Below, piece by piece: positions 10,607 through 22,566 of a DNA stretch of 64,000 nucleotides. Numbering within the stretch: the stretch's first letter is position 1; each line of letters begins with the position of its first letter. Where the stretch lies: contig OZ005689.1 in the NCBI GenBank assembly GCA_963930775.1, forward strand, positions 20,713,262 to 20,777,261, in the 5' to 3' direction. Under the pieces are notes generated by a model. The model was not told where the DNA came from. It did not search any database and saw only the letters and a program-made list of their open reading frames with translations. The position numbers and the translations under genes were made by a program. The stretch is from Cliona cf. orientalis (lineage: Eukaryota; Porifera; Demospongiae; Clionaida; Clionaidae).

Positions 10607-12233
10607 GGTTCTTTAAAGTGTAAATTTTTACAGAATCCAGAAAAAAAATATTCCGAATCTTAAATGGATACTGTTACTTCTTCTTATCCTGACAAAACTT
10701 GCATGTCTTGCAATTCTTTGCCAAGCAACCCTGGCATGACCCACATCTTTTTCTTTTCTGACCTGTTACAATGGAATAATTTAGTACATGTGCATTACAA
10801 AAGAATACTTACCTGTACCTTGCATATTCAGTTGTACTTGTGTTTGAGTAGATTTGTATTTTTCTACCAGACAATAAACAAACAATATAATTATATATTA
10901 TATGTACCCATAATTTTGTACGAGTATGTTGTATAGACAAGTAAGTGCATACATACCGGCGCCATTATTTTGACTAGTACGATCTGTGGGGTTATTGGTG
11001 ATATCTCAGTTGTGGGATGTTTTCCTGAGGAAACGTAATGTAACTGTGTGAGTGTTTGCGTACACTGTATATATTATTATGAGTATACAAATGTATGTGC
11101 GTATCAGCATCTAACCATTACGATAGTACATGTGCAAGATTTTTACATAAAACAATACATACATGTACTTGAGGTTCTTCTAGACTTGTTAGTAATTTTT
11201 GCCTTTTTCTGGACTAGCATGTCTGTAAGTAAATGGGTTACGTGTATAGTGTCATGTAGATGTAGTTACAATGTACCTATATACCTGAATATCATTCCTT
11301 TACGTTTGCGACCAGGGGCCTTTGCTGTAGGCTTAAACCGCCATTGATGCTCTGGTTTCTTCCCTGGTGCAATCTCTTCGGGCTCAGTGTTAAACGATAC
11401 AGTAGGTTGAGTGCTAACATCCTGTTCACTTGATGCAGCTTTGCATGTTAGAACTGCGTTGTGAAGTAGTGAATTGACATGCTTAAGGAATGGGAAAATA
11501 GCTGAATTTTCCGGGGTGACTACAGTCTGGAGTTCATGAATCAGGCGATCAAATGTCTTTAGCTGAATGCTGTGGTCTACAAATTTAATGTGATCGACAT
11601 GATTGTGTTTCTGTTATAAAGGTACATGTACCTGTTTGTGTGACGTAAACTGATTCAGCATATGATAGAGTATCGAAATCATCAATAGAGTATTCTGATG
11701 AAGGAGGTTGCTCATTACTAGCTGTACCACAAGCTGTTGTAGATGTTGAGTTGCACTTCCTCAGTAGTGAGTGCACACGGTGTATATGCTTGCAAATGTG
11801 TCCATTGTTGTAATCATAACAATTGGAAGCACACTTGTACATGTGGTAGCAAAGAAAGCCACACTCCTGTTTAGTGCAGACTGTATTGCTTTGGCCACAT
11901 TCTGAGCAATTTATCAAGAGTTGTGTGACATCATAGCCGTCTGGAGAGCTTCCAGACATACTATCCACATGCCATTTCCCTTAGACTCAGTAATTATGCA
12001 CAATCCCTCGTACCTGCACCCTTTTAGGTGGGATCTTCATCCCACGAGTGTGACGCTCTGTCTCTTGGACAGCTTGATAGTTGATCTCAAATAGTTGCTT
12101 TCGACGCATATAAGAGAAGTTATCTCTCTCAATACGCAGGAGGGCATCTATTAGAAAGTCTACCCTCCTATTGACTTTGCCATTCAAGTATGTAGTTTTC
12201 AGCTTGTTATGGAAGCTGTGATAAGAGGTTTAC

Positions 12234-12563
12234 CAGGGGCGGATCCAGGATTTATCAGAGGGGGGTTCTTAGTTTAACAGTATGCGCGCGAAGTGCGCGC
12301 GAATTTTAAGCCACGCCCATTTCTCGCTAAATTGCGTGTTCGAGGTCTTGTGGTGCACTCCTAGACTTCAAATCGTCCAAATATCTCTAAGAAACGTCCA
12401 AGTAGGTGAGCTAAAGACAGAGGCTTTAGTACTGTAGCTAGCTAAAGGCATGGGGGTTCTATGAAGCCTAGATTTTACACTACTATACAGGCTAATAACT
12501 AGACAGCTAATCAGAAAGGGGGGTTCGTTCGAGCCCATCGAACCCCCTCTGGATCCGCCCCTG
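12234..12563. mobile_element. hAT-like MITE, ends CAGGGGCGGATCCAG
   Basis: The element begins CAGGGGCGGATCCAGG and ends with CTGGATCCGCCCCTG. Flanking bases GGTTTACC and GGTTTACA match in 7 of 8 positions, as expected for an 8-bp hAT target duplication. It is about 330 bp without coding capacity and sits inside an intron of the MULE-type gene. Confidence 0.85.
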
Positions 12564-13947
12564 GTTTACATTAATTTTGTACAATACACACAATGGTGAT
12601 TTTAAGTACCTACCTTTCCACATACATGTTTGTGTCAGTATCAGCATGATCAAACATGCGGTAGCATTTAGCCCACTTTTCTATTGCACACAATACACTG
12701 TATATGTACGTGTAACTCAAAGCCATAATTGTCAAACCTGCTCTGTTAGCATAGTTGTCACAAAAATAAGAGATGAACTGAGGCTCAATCATAGACCAGT
12801 GCTCAGTGAACTGCTTTACCCGAGTATGAAACACCTCCTTGCTAGTTTCACTTTCTAAGATACACAACGTCTGATACATATCGATTTGGTTTTCCTGTTT
12901 GACCCCTCTTAGATGGTTTTTCCATGCCCTGTGATTTACAAGTGATATTAACATGCATGACTGACCTTGTAACACTGTACAAGTACACATGTATGCAACA
13001 TGCCTGTCCACATGCCATCGACATAAAATATGCTTGAGGTCATTTCCAAACACCTCCCTTGCTGCACTCCATCCTGTGTTGTCTGTATATTGTGATACAT
13101 ATTGATCTTAAGCTTATGATGTGTGTATGTGTGTGTTTCTACAAATGATGTCACAGTATATAGACTACATACATGTATGTAACCATCCACGAGAGGGTGA
13201 TAATGGCAGCTGCACACACAATGAACTTAACTAAAAATCTATGGTAAGCACATGCATCGAGTTCTCACTGAGAGTCACATATATAGCAAGCTGATTACCA
13301 TCATCTGTCATAATCACTTGAACTTGAGTTTCTGGGGATTTTTTGTGTATGCAACTCAAAAAGGCTGACACCACCTCTCCGGAGCACTGTCTGCAATGCA
13401 CCAGGCTACAGGTTGCCCTATGCACACATTATATATACACTTTATAGCTATATGTATGTCACACATGCAATTTACACATACCCTTTCCAAATTCGTCCGG
13501 CACAATGCATGTTATGAGTTGAAAGCGATAAGCATTGGTGCCGTGAGTGGCATCAATACAAAGAATCTTGTGGCCGTACTTTTGGAATAACTCCTGTTGA
13601 AACTGTGTCTGAATTACAAGTACAAAACCTTCTGTGGGCAAAGTAGTGTGTGTTGCACTCTTTTCACCCTGTGGCTTAAATAGCAGTATTGGATCAAAGG
13701 CTTCTTGTTGTAGTTCGGACACGAGAAGAGATACAGATATTGGATCACTCTTATGTCTGATGATAGCATTATCCTTGATATTGACACGGACATTAGAGAT
13801 ATCTTGTTTAGTGATGAAGTGCTTGCGTGAAGCGCACTGATCAAACATGTCCCGTTTGGAACGATGACCAACATCCTGACGTATGTCTGTTCAAAATAGA
13901 AACTTTGAACTCAATAATATTATTGGTTCCACGGCATAGCATCAAGG

Positions 13948-13962
13948 CCCCCCCCCCCCCCC
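13948..13962 (+). repeat. Poly-C tract
   Basis: A run of 15 C in an intron of the MULE-type gene. Confidence 0.95.
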
Positions 13963-14817
13963 ATCCAAAAACACCCCATCACCAATAATTATTATACTTA
14001 CCTTCCATAATACGCTCAGGTGGAATTCCTAGACTCAGTTTGATGGCGATTTCTTCTTTTACTCCCTTGGGAAGGGGTAGATGTGGGAGCTCTGCATTTC
14101 CAAGGTCGTAATTGGAGTGTGCAGAAATATATTTGACCTCTACTTTTCCGTCTAGGTACTCTGTCACATACATCCTGGAAATGCAAGTGCAATTGAGCTT
14201 CCATGATGTTTTTTTCTGTGGTCGCTTTTTGTTAGTCATCCGGGGATGTGGGTTAGTGCGAGCTGATCCATCTCAGCAACAACTGTAGTAATGTTTGCAT
14301 TTGAAACCTGAATGAATGAATATAGAGTTTATTGGAGATAAATTAATCCTTCATAAAAATTTCAAATATAGGATACTTAGTATTCAATTTTAAATACCAG
14401 CTTTCATTGATTTGGGGAAATAAGATTTTTGGTTCTTCACATATGCAGTGTAGGTAGGTTGCCTCCTCTTCTTTTTCCTTCCATGCCTCAAAGGAGTTCA
14501 ATTTGACAGTCTTAGTGCCTATGATATTTCATAGTATCTCTACGCACGAAATGTATTATACAGTTCATTGTTTATACCTAAATCAGCACTGTGTTCTTCT
14601 TCACAGTGTTGCAACAAACTTGTCATCATTCGGAAAGACTTGATTGAGGACTGACAGGTGAAAGGACACTGAAATCAGTGGTCTTCGGACGTGGACGCAG
14701 CTGATGGATGCAATTCCCTAATATGCTGCATCAGATGATCCTTTCTTGAGTAACCCTTGTCACAATGGGAGCATGGAAATGCTTTCTGTATTAAATGTAT
14801 TTTTATTGTGTTGATAT

Positions 14818-15170
14818 TAAGGTCCGATCTTTATTGAGTAAAAAATGCGTGGGTGGATATTCACCAAATTCAACGGAAAATATACCTTTTAGATCGTCTC
14901 AACTAGCGTGTTAACAACACTACACTCCCATCTTCTGCAAGTCCAGTAGAAGAGATTTTCTGAGGTTAGGGTCGTCACTTTTAAAAGTATTATAGCCGCA
15001 CTGCGCGCGCGCGGCGCCTTCGTGCACGTGCACAGATGTGACGCAAATAACAATTAATAATCAGATGGGCGGGGTTATAGGAATCCAGGTTTGCGCACGC
15101 GCAATTGCACAAATGACCTAGCCTGGGTCAAAGTACACAGTCAACGCACATGTATTCTGGAGGCAGAGCA
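14818..15170 (+). repeat. Interspersed repeat family B, copy 1
   Basis: Begins AAGGTCCGATCTTTATTGAG and includes AAAATGCGTGGGTGGATATT, a CpG-rich segment around GCGCGCGCGCGGCGCC, and GGGCGGGGTTATAGG. Matching copies lie at 18047-18605 and 43150-43480. Confidence 0.85.
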
Positions 15171-15700
15171 GTAAGTTAGTACGATAATTTCAGAACGTGA
15201 GACCTTGGGCTGGCCCGCTAGACTAACAAGAACCCTTTGGTAGCCTGGTCAGAGACTAAAATTACGTCGGCTGTTTGACGTTGAAATATAGCTACTGTAG
15301 TCGCGGGGGGGGGGGGGGGGGGGGGGGTTACACCGCAGGGGTAGGCAGCTAAATTATGGGGAGTTGGTGGCCCACTCCTTGGTGCTGAGCTATACAATGT
15401 AGCTACACCAAGCCTGAGATTTGAAGGTAATTTGACACTGATGATTATTTCAATTTATTGCTGACACACCAAGGGGTGGTCACCGTTATGCAGCTGGTAC
15501 TCCCACCTACAGTGGAGATCAAGGATTTTTGTTGGCACTTGATTGTTCCCTTGAAGCATTCTGTACTGTATTTCAAAAAGATCAGGGAACCTGGGGATGA
15601 GGCCAGCGTTTCTAGTACAGTGTGTATGTCGCTTTCTCCAACACAATTAATGTATGGACACACAATCTGTGACGTTCCTTCCATTCAGGTATAGTGTGCT
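15171..15700 (+). repeat. Repeat family C and tail, following family B
   Basis: The segment includes ATAATTTCAGAACGTGAGAC, a CTGGCCCGCTAGACTAAC hairpin remnant, a 23-base poly-G run at 15305-15327, and CTCCTTGGTGCTGAGCTATA. Blocks of the same order are found after the family B copy at 43150, including the run TTGAAGCATTCTGTACT. The composite is therefore one larger repeat. Confidence 0.75.
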
Positions 15701-16370
15701 GAAGTCTGTGAAATTGCTGTAGCAGATAGGGCTCATTATGGTGAATACCCTTCTACTCAGTTGCTTGAGGCAAGCGATCACTCAAATAGAGTCTTTGCAC
15801 TTACCTTGTGTGTTGATTGCTCATAAGGCCATACCTATTTTTAGTTTATGTTTCTTGGATCTGGCAAGTCACATTTTCTCAATCATTAAAAAAAAGGGTT
15901 TGGTCCAGTGATCGTAAGAGGCAAACGATACTTGGCATAGTGAATGTGCAGGGTGATAATTGTGGAAGAGGGAATTACACCTCTGTGCTTTCACCATGGT
16001 ATTGTAATAGTACCCTACCAACAAGATTTTCAGCAGTAGATATGGCCAAGACTGCTGTGGGGGCTTATTTTGAATATCCACGTCATGGCATGCAGTTTAC
16101 TTACAAGCAGTGCTCTGCACTCCTTTACTATGACATCTTCACGTCTACAAGGTGTGCCCTTTCAATAGCCCTTTTTACAACACTTTATCGTGCATGCAGA
16201 CATGTACATGATGGAATACCATCGGATGAAGCAGGGGCTAAATTCGCTAGTCCCCTGTGATGGAAGATAACCAAGGTGGGCCGACTCAGACTGGGTAGAA
16301 ATCATAGAAGACATTGAATGAAGACAGCAAGGTGCATAGTACATACATGTAGTACATTTACATAATATTA

Positions 16371-16410
<40 letters not shown>

Positions 16411-16690
16411 GATTTGAAGAGAGAGGAGAGAATAAAGAAGAATTTGGGAGCAACTTGTCCGCCGCTCACCAGAGTGGAGGCATAAAACTTGGGGATGTGT
16501 TCCTATTCCAATCAATGCGGTCCCATCCCATCCCCATTGTTTTGTGAGCTAGCTAGATAGCTTGTACGATTATGCTGCTACCTTTTAAGTTCATGAGACA
16601 TTTCCATATGTAGTAGCTTATTGCCGAGTGCATTAGCACGGGGCATTGGATCGCGGATAGTGGGCCAGGGATGCGCAGCTAGCGTTGTGT
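15700..16690. other. No convincing gene; GT microsatellite
   Basis: A plus-strand frame from 15817 to 16260 is open for 147 codons, but its composition is not convincing and I recognise nothing in it. A (GT)n run lies at 16372-16407. Confidence 0.45.
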
Positions 16691-16695
16691 GTATG

Positions 16696-17150
16696 TACCG
16701 TATATGCTCGAATAGAAGCCCGGGCTTCTATTTCCTTCCTGGCTCCAGAGACCCGGCTTCAAAACGAGACCGGCGTTTATTTATGTAGTACCGTGCTGGC
16801 TCCTGGCCGCATGCGCGCACGCAGCACTGCGCGGGCCTTTTTAGCGAGTTTTATAGCCTTCAGCTAGTAGGAAATAGCGAATGACTTTCGTTTCTGAACT
16901 ATCTAGCTGACAAAGCTTACAGCAGCAGCTGCAGAACGTCCTCACTCGTTCGCACAGGTGATCGCGCGTTCATCATACTAACACCACGCCTCCGATAATT
17001 GGCTCGTGCTATAGGTGCCACGCCCCCTCGAAGGCACCCGGCCTCTATTTAAGACCCGGCGTTTATTGTCTTGAGACCCTGGCAAACCCCCGGCTTCAAA
17101 ACGAGACCGGCGTTTATTTGGGGGAGGCTTCTATTCGAGCATATACGGTA
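16696..17150. mobile_element. TACCGTA-ended MITE, type 2
   Basis: The left end TACCGTATATGCTCGAATAG is matched by CTATTCGAGCATATACGGTA at the right. Internal direct and inverted copies of GAGACCGGCGTTTATTT and GGCTTCTATTC fill the subterminal zones. About 455 bp, no coding frame. Confidence 0.85.
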
Positions 17151-17284
17151 TGTCCGTCACGCTTTTGGAATGCAATTAATTTTTGGTAAAGATCTCTTGT
17201 GGTTTTGGTAAAGATTGCTAGACCGTGTGCGCGCGTTGTGGTCGCCATAGCCTGGCATACAGGGCCACATTGTTAGACGAAAAT

Positions 17285-17530
17285 ATGGCACACGAAGATG
17301 AGCGAAAGATCTACTTCTTGCTAGCCAGAAATCGAAAACAGAGAGACTCTGAAGCAACTATGGAAGAACAGTTAATCCTTAGTCCCATCTTCTCAGAGTC
17401 TAGCTTTGTCCCCAGACCAGGTCTCAATGGTTAACTACTTCTCCCCCTCAAAAGGGCCTAGGGATGAGTCTAGAGAAGACAGAGACAAGATGAATCTACC
17501 CGAAGAAGAGCATTTCGTTCCCAAGAATAA
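17285..17530 (+). CDS. Putative small gene start with a 34-base intron (hypothetical)
   Basis: An ATG at 17285 opens MAHEDERKIYFLLARNRKQR and continues to ...SSFVPRPG. A GTCTCA donor near 17421 and a pyrimidine-rich acceptor (CTCAAAAG) near 17454 would remove 34 bases. They rejoin in frame to a charged segment, PRDESREDRDKMNLPEEEHF, which then reaches another possible donor (GAAGGTTTAT). No domain is recognised. The exon composition looks coding, but the intron would be extremely short, and the next exon is not found in the repeat-rich DNA beyond. It starts 135 bp after a TACCGTA element, which may contribute upstream sequence. Confidence 0.3.
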
Positions 17531-17570
17531 TCCCAGCGAAGGTTTATCACTCTGTGAAATGTAGCTGTAC

Positions 17571-18046
17571 CACAGTCTCACCTTCTCATATATAAATCCA
17601 AAATAGAATGTAGTCTTCCAAAGATGGCAAGCTGATTATTGACTACAGCTACTTGTAAAGTAATTAGCAGGGAACTGTACCAACTTACGCTTCTTGCGCG
17701 AGGCACCATTTGTACCATGTGTATTCCTAGTATATCATTATTACAGTTGCACATACATGTATGCTCTCTTGGATGGCTGGGTGCCTGGCCTGGAGAACCA
17801 GGAATGGTAGGTTAAAGAATTCTTTTATCCCCGGGGGAACTTTCCCTACCCACCCAGGTAGCTCCAAGAAGTGGACAAATATGACATGATGGGTTTACTT
17901 AACAGCCTAACAAAATTTAATTTAGTATTATTTTCTTTACATAGTTACCTGAATGATTCACTAGGGATGCCATTTTTCTTTATTTTTCAACCATGTGCTC
18001 TAGCTTTCGGTCATGTGCTTGGGATAACTAACTTATTAATTATTTA
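17571..18046. other. No gene seen
   Basis: AT-rich sequence with no recognisable exon. A short GC-rich block lies near 17760-17870. Confidence 0.4.
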
Positions 18047-18605
18047 AGGTCCGATGTTCATGAAGTAAAAAAGTGCGTGGGTGGATACTCATCTGAAAAT
18101 ATATCTTTTCGATCGTCTCGACTAGCTTATTCACAAAACCGCACTCCCATCTTCTACAAGTCAAGTATAAGAGATTTTCGAAGGTTATGGTCGTCACTTT
18201 AAAAAGTATTACAGTACAGCTGCGCGCACTGTACTGCTTATGCGCGTCTACACTTCGTGCACGTGTGTGGTTGTGACGACGCGTATGCGTACGCCACAGC
18301 TATAGCGCTAGCTAGCTAGCTTGCATGCCTACATGATATTGTACTTCGTTTACTACAACTTATATTTTATTTTTGTCTGGTCACTTTGTTCAATTTTTGC
18401 GTACTTTATATATTATTATTATCAAAAAAAAGCTAGTTATATAGCTATACGTACGTACGTACGTACGCGTAGCGCGTACGCGTGCGAGCGCACGCTAAAA
18501 TTTAATTATAATAATATAATAGTTACTAGTTGGGCGGGGTTATAGGATCCAGATTTGCGCACGCGTAAATCGATCCCTAGTAGTCTGGGTCAAAGTACGT
18601 ATACG
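18047..18605 (+). repeat. Interspersed repeat family B, copy 2
   Basis: Matches the copy at 14818 from AAGGTCCGATGTTCATGAAG through GGGCGGGGTTATAGGATCCA. A roughly 200-bp internal AT/CG-alternating segment (ACGTACGTACGTACGTACGC) is absent from the other copies. Confidence 0.8.
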
Positions 18606-18689
18606 CGTCTGCACTTGGGTCATGATGTCAGATCAGAGAACATGATTTATGCCTCTAAACTTTCGCCATAGGTACATCTAGGAGTTGTG

Positions 18690-19000
18690 CCCACATGTTG
18701 TACGTTCAATCACCAAGCAAGACGCTGGAGCCAGAGCTAGCGGTAAGTTACCTTTGCAAGATATTTTCAGAAAAGGGCATGGGGACGAGGCTGTAAATGA
18801 TAATCTCGTGGGCCAGCTCATCACACTGCTGGTCCACGAGACTACCAAGATGGTTATTATCCAACCCTTTGGCAATTGACCGTGCGTTGATTGAGAAGTT
18901 ATGTAAATTATATCAACGGTTTGGTGTTCCTCGAAATACGCGTGTAGTTGCATGTTTTCTTTTTGGGGGGGGTGTAAAGCTAGTGGGGGATTAGTAATTT
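18690..19000 (+). repeat. Repeat family C, copy with central hairpin
   Basis: Contains CAAGCAAGACGCTGGAGCCA, GCGGTAAGTTACCTTTGCAA, and a hairpin whose arms read TCTCGTGGGCCAGC and GCTGGTCCACGAGA. Related copies lie at 20335-20510, 43500-43625 and 46340-46505. Confidence 0.75.
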
Positions 19001-19139
19001 CTTGGACCACTAAAATTATGGACACTTCCAGCTAAGTGCCCATGTACTGCATTTCAAGGGGGGGACACTGTAGCAGCTTCTATAGACCCATTGCAGTTGA
19101 CCAGAGGTTGGTCACGGATTCTAACTAGAGTTACACTGG

Positions 19140-19640
19140 GTGTAGGAGTCCTCGCTCAGCGAGTCACTATGCCAGCAATTTCCTTAGGGTGAACATTAGT
19201 TTGCTACTTGGGACGAGCACATGTTAGTCACGTGGCAGCTTGCCTATTCTGAAGTATTGACAACAAAGAACGTCCATTATATTTTCTCTCTTTGAAGAAA
19301 GAAGCCAAGAATAAGTGAATTGACAGGCCACTTCAAACTACACGGCTGTATATCAGCGAAAGGACGAACAGCTTGGGGCCAAGATGGTGCGATCATTTTT
19401 GGACGCGCAAATATTGATTTACTCGGTGAGCAGAGTCCAGCAGAATCGTAGAGTTTATGGGCCTTGCATGATCACCTTGAGGGAGGGCGAGACTTTTGAC
19501 GCCGCTGCACCAGGCGACGTGGCCCGAGTCGCCGAGAAGAGCAAGGACGAAAATTTAGAAGCACACAAGATATACGCCCAGAAGCCATATCGTGACGTTC
19601 GAGCCCGAGTAGGAACCTCACTTCGCTCGGAAGTAGAGCG
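19140..19640 (+). repeat. Repeat family F, copy 1 (contains an open frame)
   Basis: Begins near GGAGTCCTCGCTCAGCGAGT and continues through GAATTGACAGGCCACTTCAA and GGCGAGACTTTTGACGCCGC. A second copy lies at 31215-32100, there interrupted by another element. The open frame from 19384 (136 codons counting the stop) runs through this repeat and is broken in the other copy, so I do not call it a gene. Confidence 0.75.
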
Positions 19641-19952
19641 CGTTTGCCATTGCTGCAATGTATGCCCACGCAACCCAGGTCAACCCGCTGAGTCAGCAAG
19701 ACTGCCATGGATTTTATACAGCATTGAAGGGACCTATCAGTCTAATTATTCAATTTTGTATTCCTCAAGAGCCACCTCTTTGAGATTCTAGTACTTTTTG
19801 CTGAGCCAGATAAGACCCTCTAATTTACTAGCACTATAACCCAATCACTTGACGAAGTTCTTCCTTTTCTCCGTGCTCCGTTACTTTCTCTTGTGAAAGG
19901 GCTGGCCTGCCAGACTACAGTATGGGTGTACATACATGTGTACAAACATCCT

Positions 19953-20250
19953 AGTCTCGCTAGCCACACCCTTCAATCTCAAGAGAAGGAGGGTCTGGTG
20001 ACCATGCGTACGAGTTGTCTGACAACAGGATTTGATCACGTCCAATCAGATTTGAGATTTGATTTATTTCTTATCAACGGTATGCTAGCAGTGTGCGCAC
20101 ATACTATTGGCCCCGTGTTGTTTGCGGCTACCCGTGACATTTTTGCATTCCGCCGGAACAACTACATGCACATGTACATGTACATGTAGCTGTACGCATG
20201 GTCACCAGACCCCTCTTTCCCTCGGTACCGGTGTGGCACACGAGACTACA
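19953..20250. mobile_element. TIR element, ends TCTCG..CCACACC
   Basis: Left arm: TAGTCTCGCTAGCCACACCC followed by GAGGGTCTGGTGACCATGCG. Right arm: CATGGTCACCAGACCCCTCT, then GGTGTGGCACACGAGACTAC. The arms are imperfect inverted repeats of about 65 bp around a non-coding core. Confidence 0.7.
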
Positions 20251-20334
20251 AGCATCCAGGCAGTATCATCTACATGTACATGTACATGTATAATAATATT
20301 ATAAACTACCACCATACATGTAGGTACATCTTCC

Positions 20335-20510
20335 GTGACTCAGAATGCCCACATGTCGAGCAACATGCTGGACCCAGAGCTAGAGCTAGCGGTAAGTTAC
20401 CCAGCAAGATAATTTTGAAATGGTGTGCTAGGTACTAAGATGGCAGTCTCGTGGGCCAGCCCATCGCACGGGATGGGATGGCCCACGAGACTACCAAGAT
20501 ATTTGTTAGG
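20335..20510 (+). repeat. Repeat family C, copy
   Basis: Contains GAGCTAGCGGTAAGTTACCC and a strong hairpin, TCTCGTGGGCCAGCCCATCG paired with the reverse complement ending GGCCCACGAGA. Confidence 0.75.
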
Positions 20511-21430
20511 TGAGGAAAACTGAATTTGCAGTTTACTGTCACTGCCCCCATGGATTTTGTTGATTTCAGCTATATGACATTGGCCCACCCCCTCGAGTGT
20601 TGGGATTGAAGGGTAAGGCCTCGGCGATCACGTATTTGAATGTAGCATTTCTAGCACTCATTGTTAGTTTGAAATGACCACCTGCCCACATGCAAAATCA
20701 AAATCTTTGTTATGATATTATGCTATTTTCCCTACCTTAATTACTCATGCAACCCTTTATCAGTTAACCATGCGCTGACAGAGAATGTAAAATACATGTA
20801 TGTCAGCTGGTTGGCGCTTTTGGGTGCGAAATCTACTGTAATCACATGGGGGAGGGGGGATTTACACTGCAGTGGTGGCAGCTAGTGGGGGATTACTGTA
20901 CTCGCTGTAATTACCCGAATGGCCAAAAATAATTATTAATATCGTTGATCGGCGTTAAATAGAAAGTAAATACATTGTGTAAATTTGACCAATGGCTTAT
21001 TCGAGTTTAAATACATTGTAGAACGGATCCGGTGAAGAAAGCACTAGCGACAAAGAAACAGCAGTCGATGTCCAACTATCGGTTTATCCTCGTCAACTCT
21101 AGAGCTCCTGTGTCATGCTTCTCTGAGCGATTGCTAAATGATTGCCGTCTGTGCAAGTCCCTATTATCTTTCCGCTCTTAGAGGCTGTCCAAGATGTGGT
21201 AGCCACACTCCGATGAACATAGAAGAGTTGTCTCGAACTCCTACCATGCCGTACCGCGTGGTCGTTCGGTTGAAATAGAGTGGGTGAGAAACTTAAAATC
21301 AAGATATTCGATGAACAGTTTCTTTTCGAACTCCAAAGATTTTCAATTAAGGGATTTCGGTAAAAAGTTTTCTCTCATGAGTTACAGCTAATTTGCATTA
21401 GCAAAGTCGGCCATCTTTCAGCTTTATTAT
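20511..21430. other. No gene seen; partial family C tail near 20810-20900
   Basis: The block GTGGCAGCTAGTGGGGGATT is shared with the family C tails at 18975 and 43715. No coding exon is evident. Confidence 0.4.
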
Positions 21431-21439
21431 ATTATACAA

Positions 21440-22566
21440 GTATAAAAAACAATTGAATAAAATTGAAGGATGAAGTAGGGATGGTAGGGCCAAAAAGTGC
21501 ACAAACAAGATTTGTATAGGTTACATCACGAGGTGCAGGTCTCTACGGGATTTACACACCGAGGGCCGCAGGCCCGAGGCTGTATAAATCCCGTAGAGAC
21601 CGAACCGAGTGATGTAACCGACTTGTACCATGGGCTACGTGGCCCTGACAACACATCTACTGCCTAGCAACTATAGCGTCGGCCATAAAAGGCTCGATCG
21701 CATACCTAGCAACAGTTCAAAACCATCGTCGTCGACCGAGTTGACGCTAGACATCGATGAACAGTGAGCCGACGCCGTTTTCAGTCCAACTCGAGCTTCC
21801 TCTTTGATATTCAGAACCACAATGATCGCTGTGTACAAAAAGGTGCCGCATGCAGTTGCTGTGTCCATTTCAACTCGAGTGCATGCAGCTACAGCTGCTT
21901 CTTTAAACTGCTGACTTAGCAATCATTTGCTCCACCCATACAATTAACGCGATAAGACCCGCCCACCGAGATTATTAGCATAGTATAGCACTCTGCATAG
22001 CACTATAGCCATCTTATCTGATTCTTTCTCATCTCGCATTCAAAAGATACTTTAATTACCCTAGTAGGCATGATCATGTAAAATTTCATAGCCTCAGAGA
22101 TAGGTGAATAAATATTTATTGACCTCCTAGGGGGTCAATAAGTGATTTATTGACCTCCAATACTGCAATCTGATTGGTCAGAATGTTACAACCATGGTAC
22201 AAGTGGAGGATAATCACATCCACTATACATCCTGCTTTTCTTGATTATCATGCAACTGTTGATATCAACTCCCATACGGGGAAGTCGGTAGCTAGCTACT
22301 TCTGCTTTAGTTTGTTTGTGCTATCCTTTGAGTCTCCTTGACTCAATGCATGCATGTGGGAGAAATTATTATTATGATTTGTGAGGGGGATAGTTAGTGC
22401 ACTTGATTATTGCATTGTTCCTGTGCCCCATATAGCTACTCAAAAAGCAAGCGTAGGGATGTATAGTGGATGTGATTATCCTCCACAAATCTTGTTTGTG
22501 TACTTTTTGGCCCTACCATCCCTACTTCATCCTTCAATTTTATTCAATTGTTTTTTATACTTGTTA
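21440..22566. mobile_element. Composite inverted structure with nested palindrome
   Basis: AGTAGGGATGGTAGGGCCAA at about 21475-21500 is the reverse complement of the block TTGGCCCTACCATCCCTACT near 22507. Within it, GGTTACATCACGAGG...CCGTAGAGACCGAACC forms a palindrome at 21518-21622 around GGGCCGCAGGCCC. GGAGGATAATCACATCCACT at 22205 mirrors the block at 22463-22484. The core 21620-22200 is unique. Confidence 0.65.

Larger units (their letters stand above)
10674..14785 (-). pseudogene. MULE-type transposase gene with C2H2, SWIM and CXXC-like motifs
   Basis: Exons on the minus strand, in order: 14785-14578 with two C2H2-like fingers (CSHCDKGYSRKDHLMQH, then CPFTCQSS...HCEEEH); 14518-14441; 14307-14002; 13886-13482 with the MULE catalytic signature CIDATHGTNAYRFQLI; 13417-13299 with VIMTDDG; 13073-13004 with HILCRWHVDR; 12928-12738; 12680-12614 (TNMYVE); 12215-12014; 11979-11632 with a SWIM finger ending in HICKHIH; 11576-11285; 10983-10957; and 10762-10674 with KRKRCGSCQGCLAKNCKTC, half of a CXXC finger, then a stop. 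Most junctions agree in phase. Damage is clear: in-frame TGA between the two fingers and again near 14270, a one-base slip near 13380, a non-GT donor after HVDR, and a TGA plus TAA just before the SWIM exon. It is intron-rich and resembles MULE/SWIM genes of other invertebrates. Confidence 0.75.

Noticed and set aside
15817..16260. 147-codon open frame on the plus strand
   Set aside because: No recognisable domain, no codon-like composition, and no splice context; the length can occur by chance.
19384..19791. 135-residue frame starting MVRSFLDAQILIYSVSRVQQ
   Set aside because: It lies in repeat family F; the other copy at 31843 has stops in the same frame, so it is not conserved as protein.
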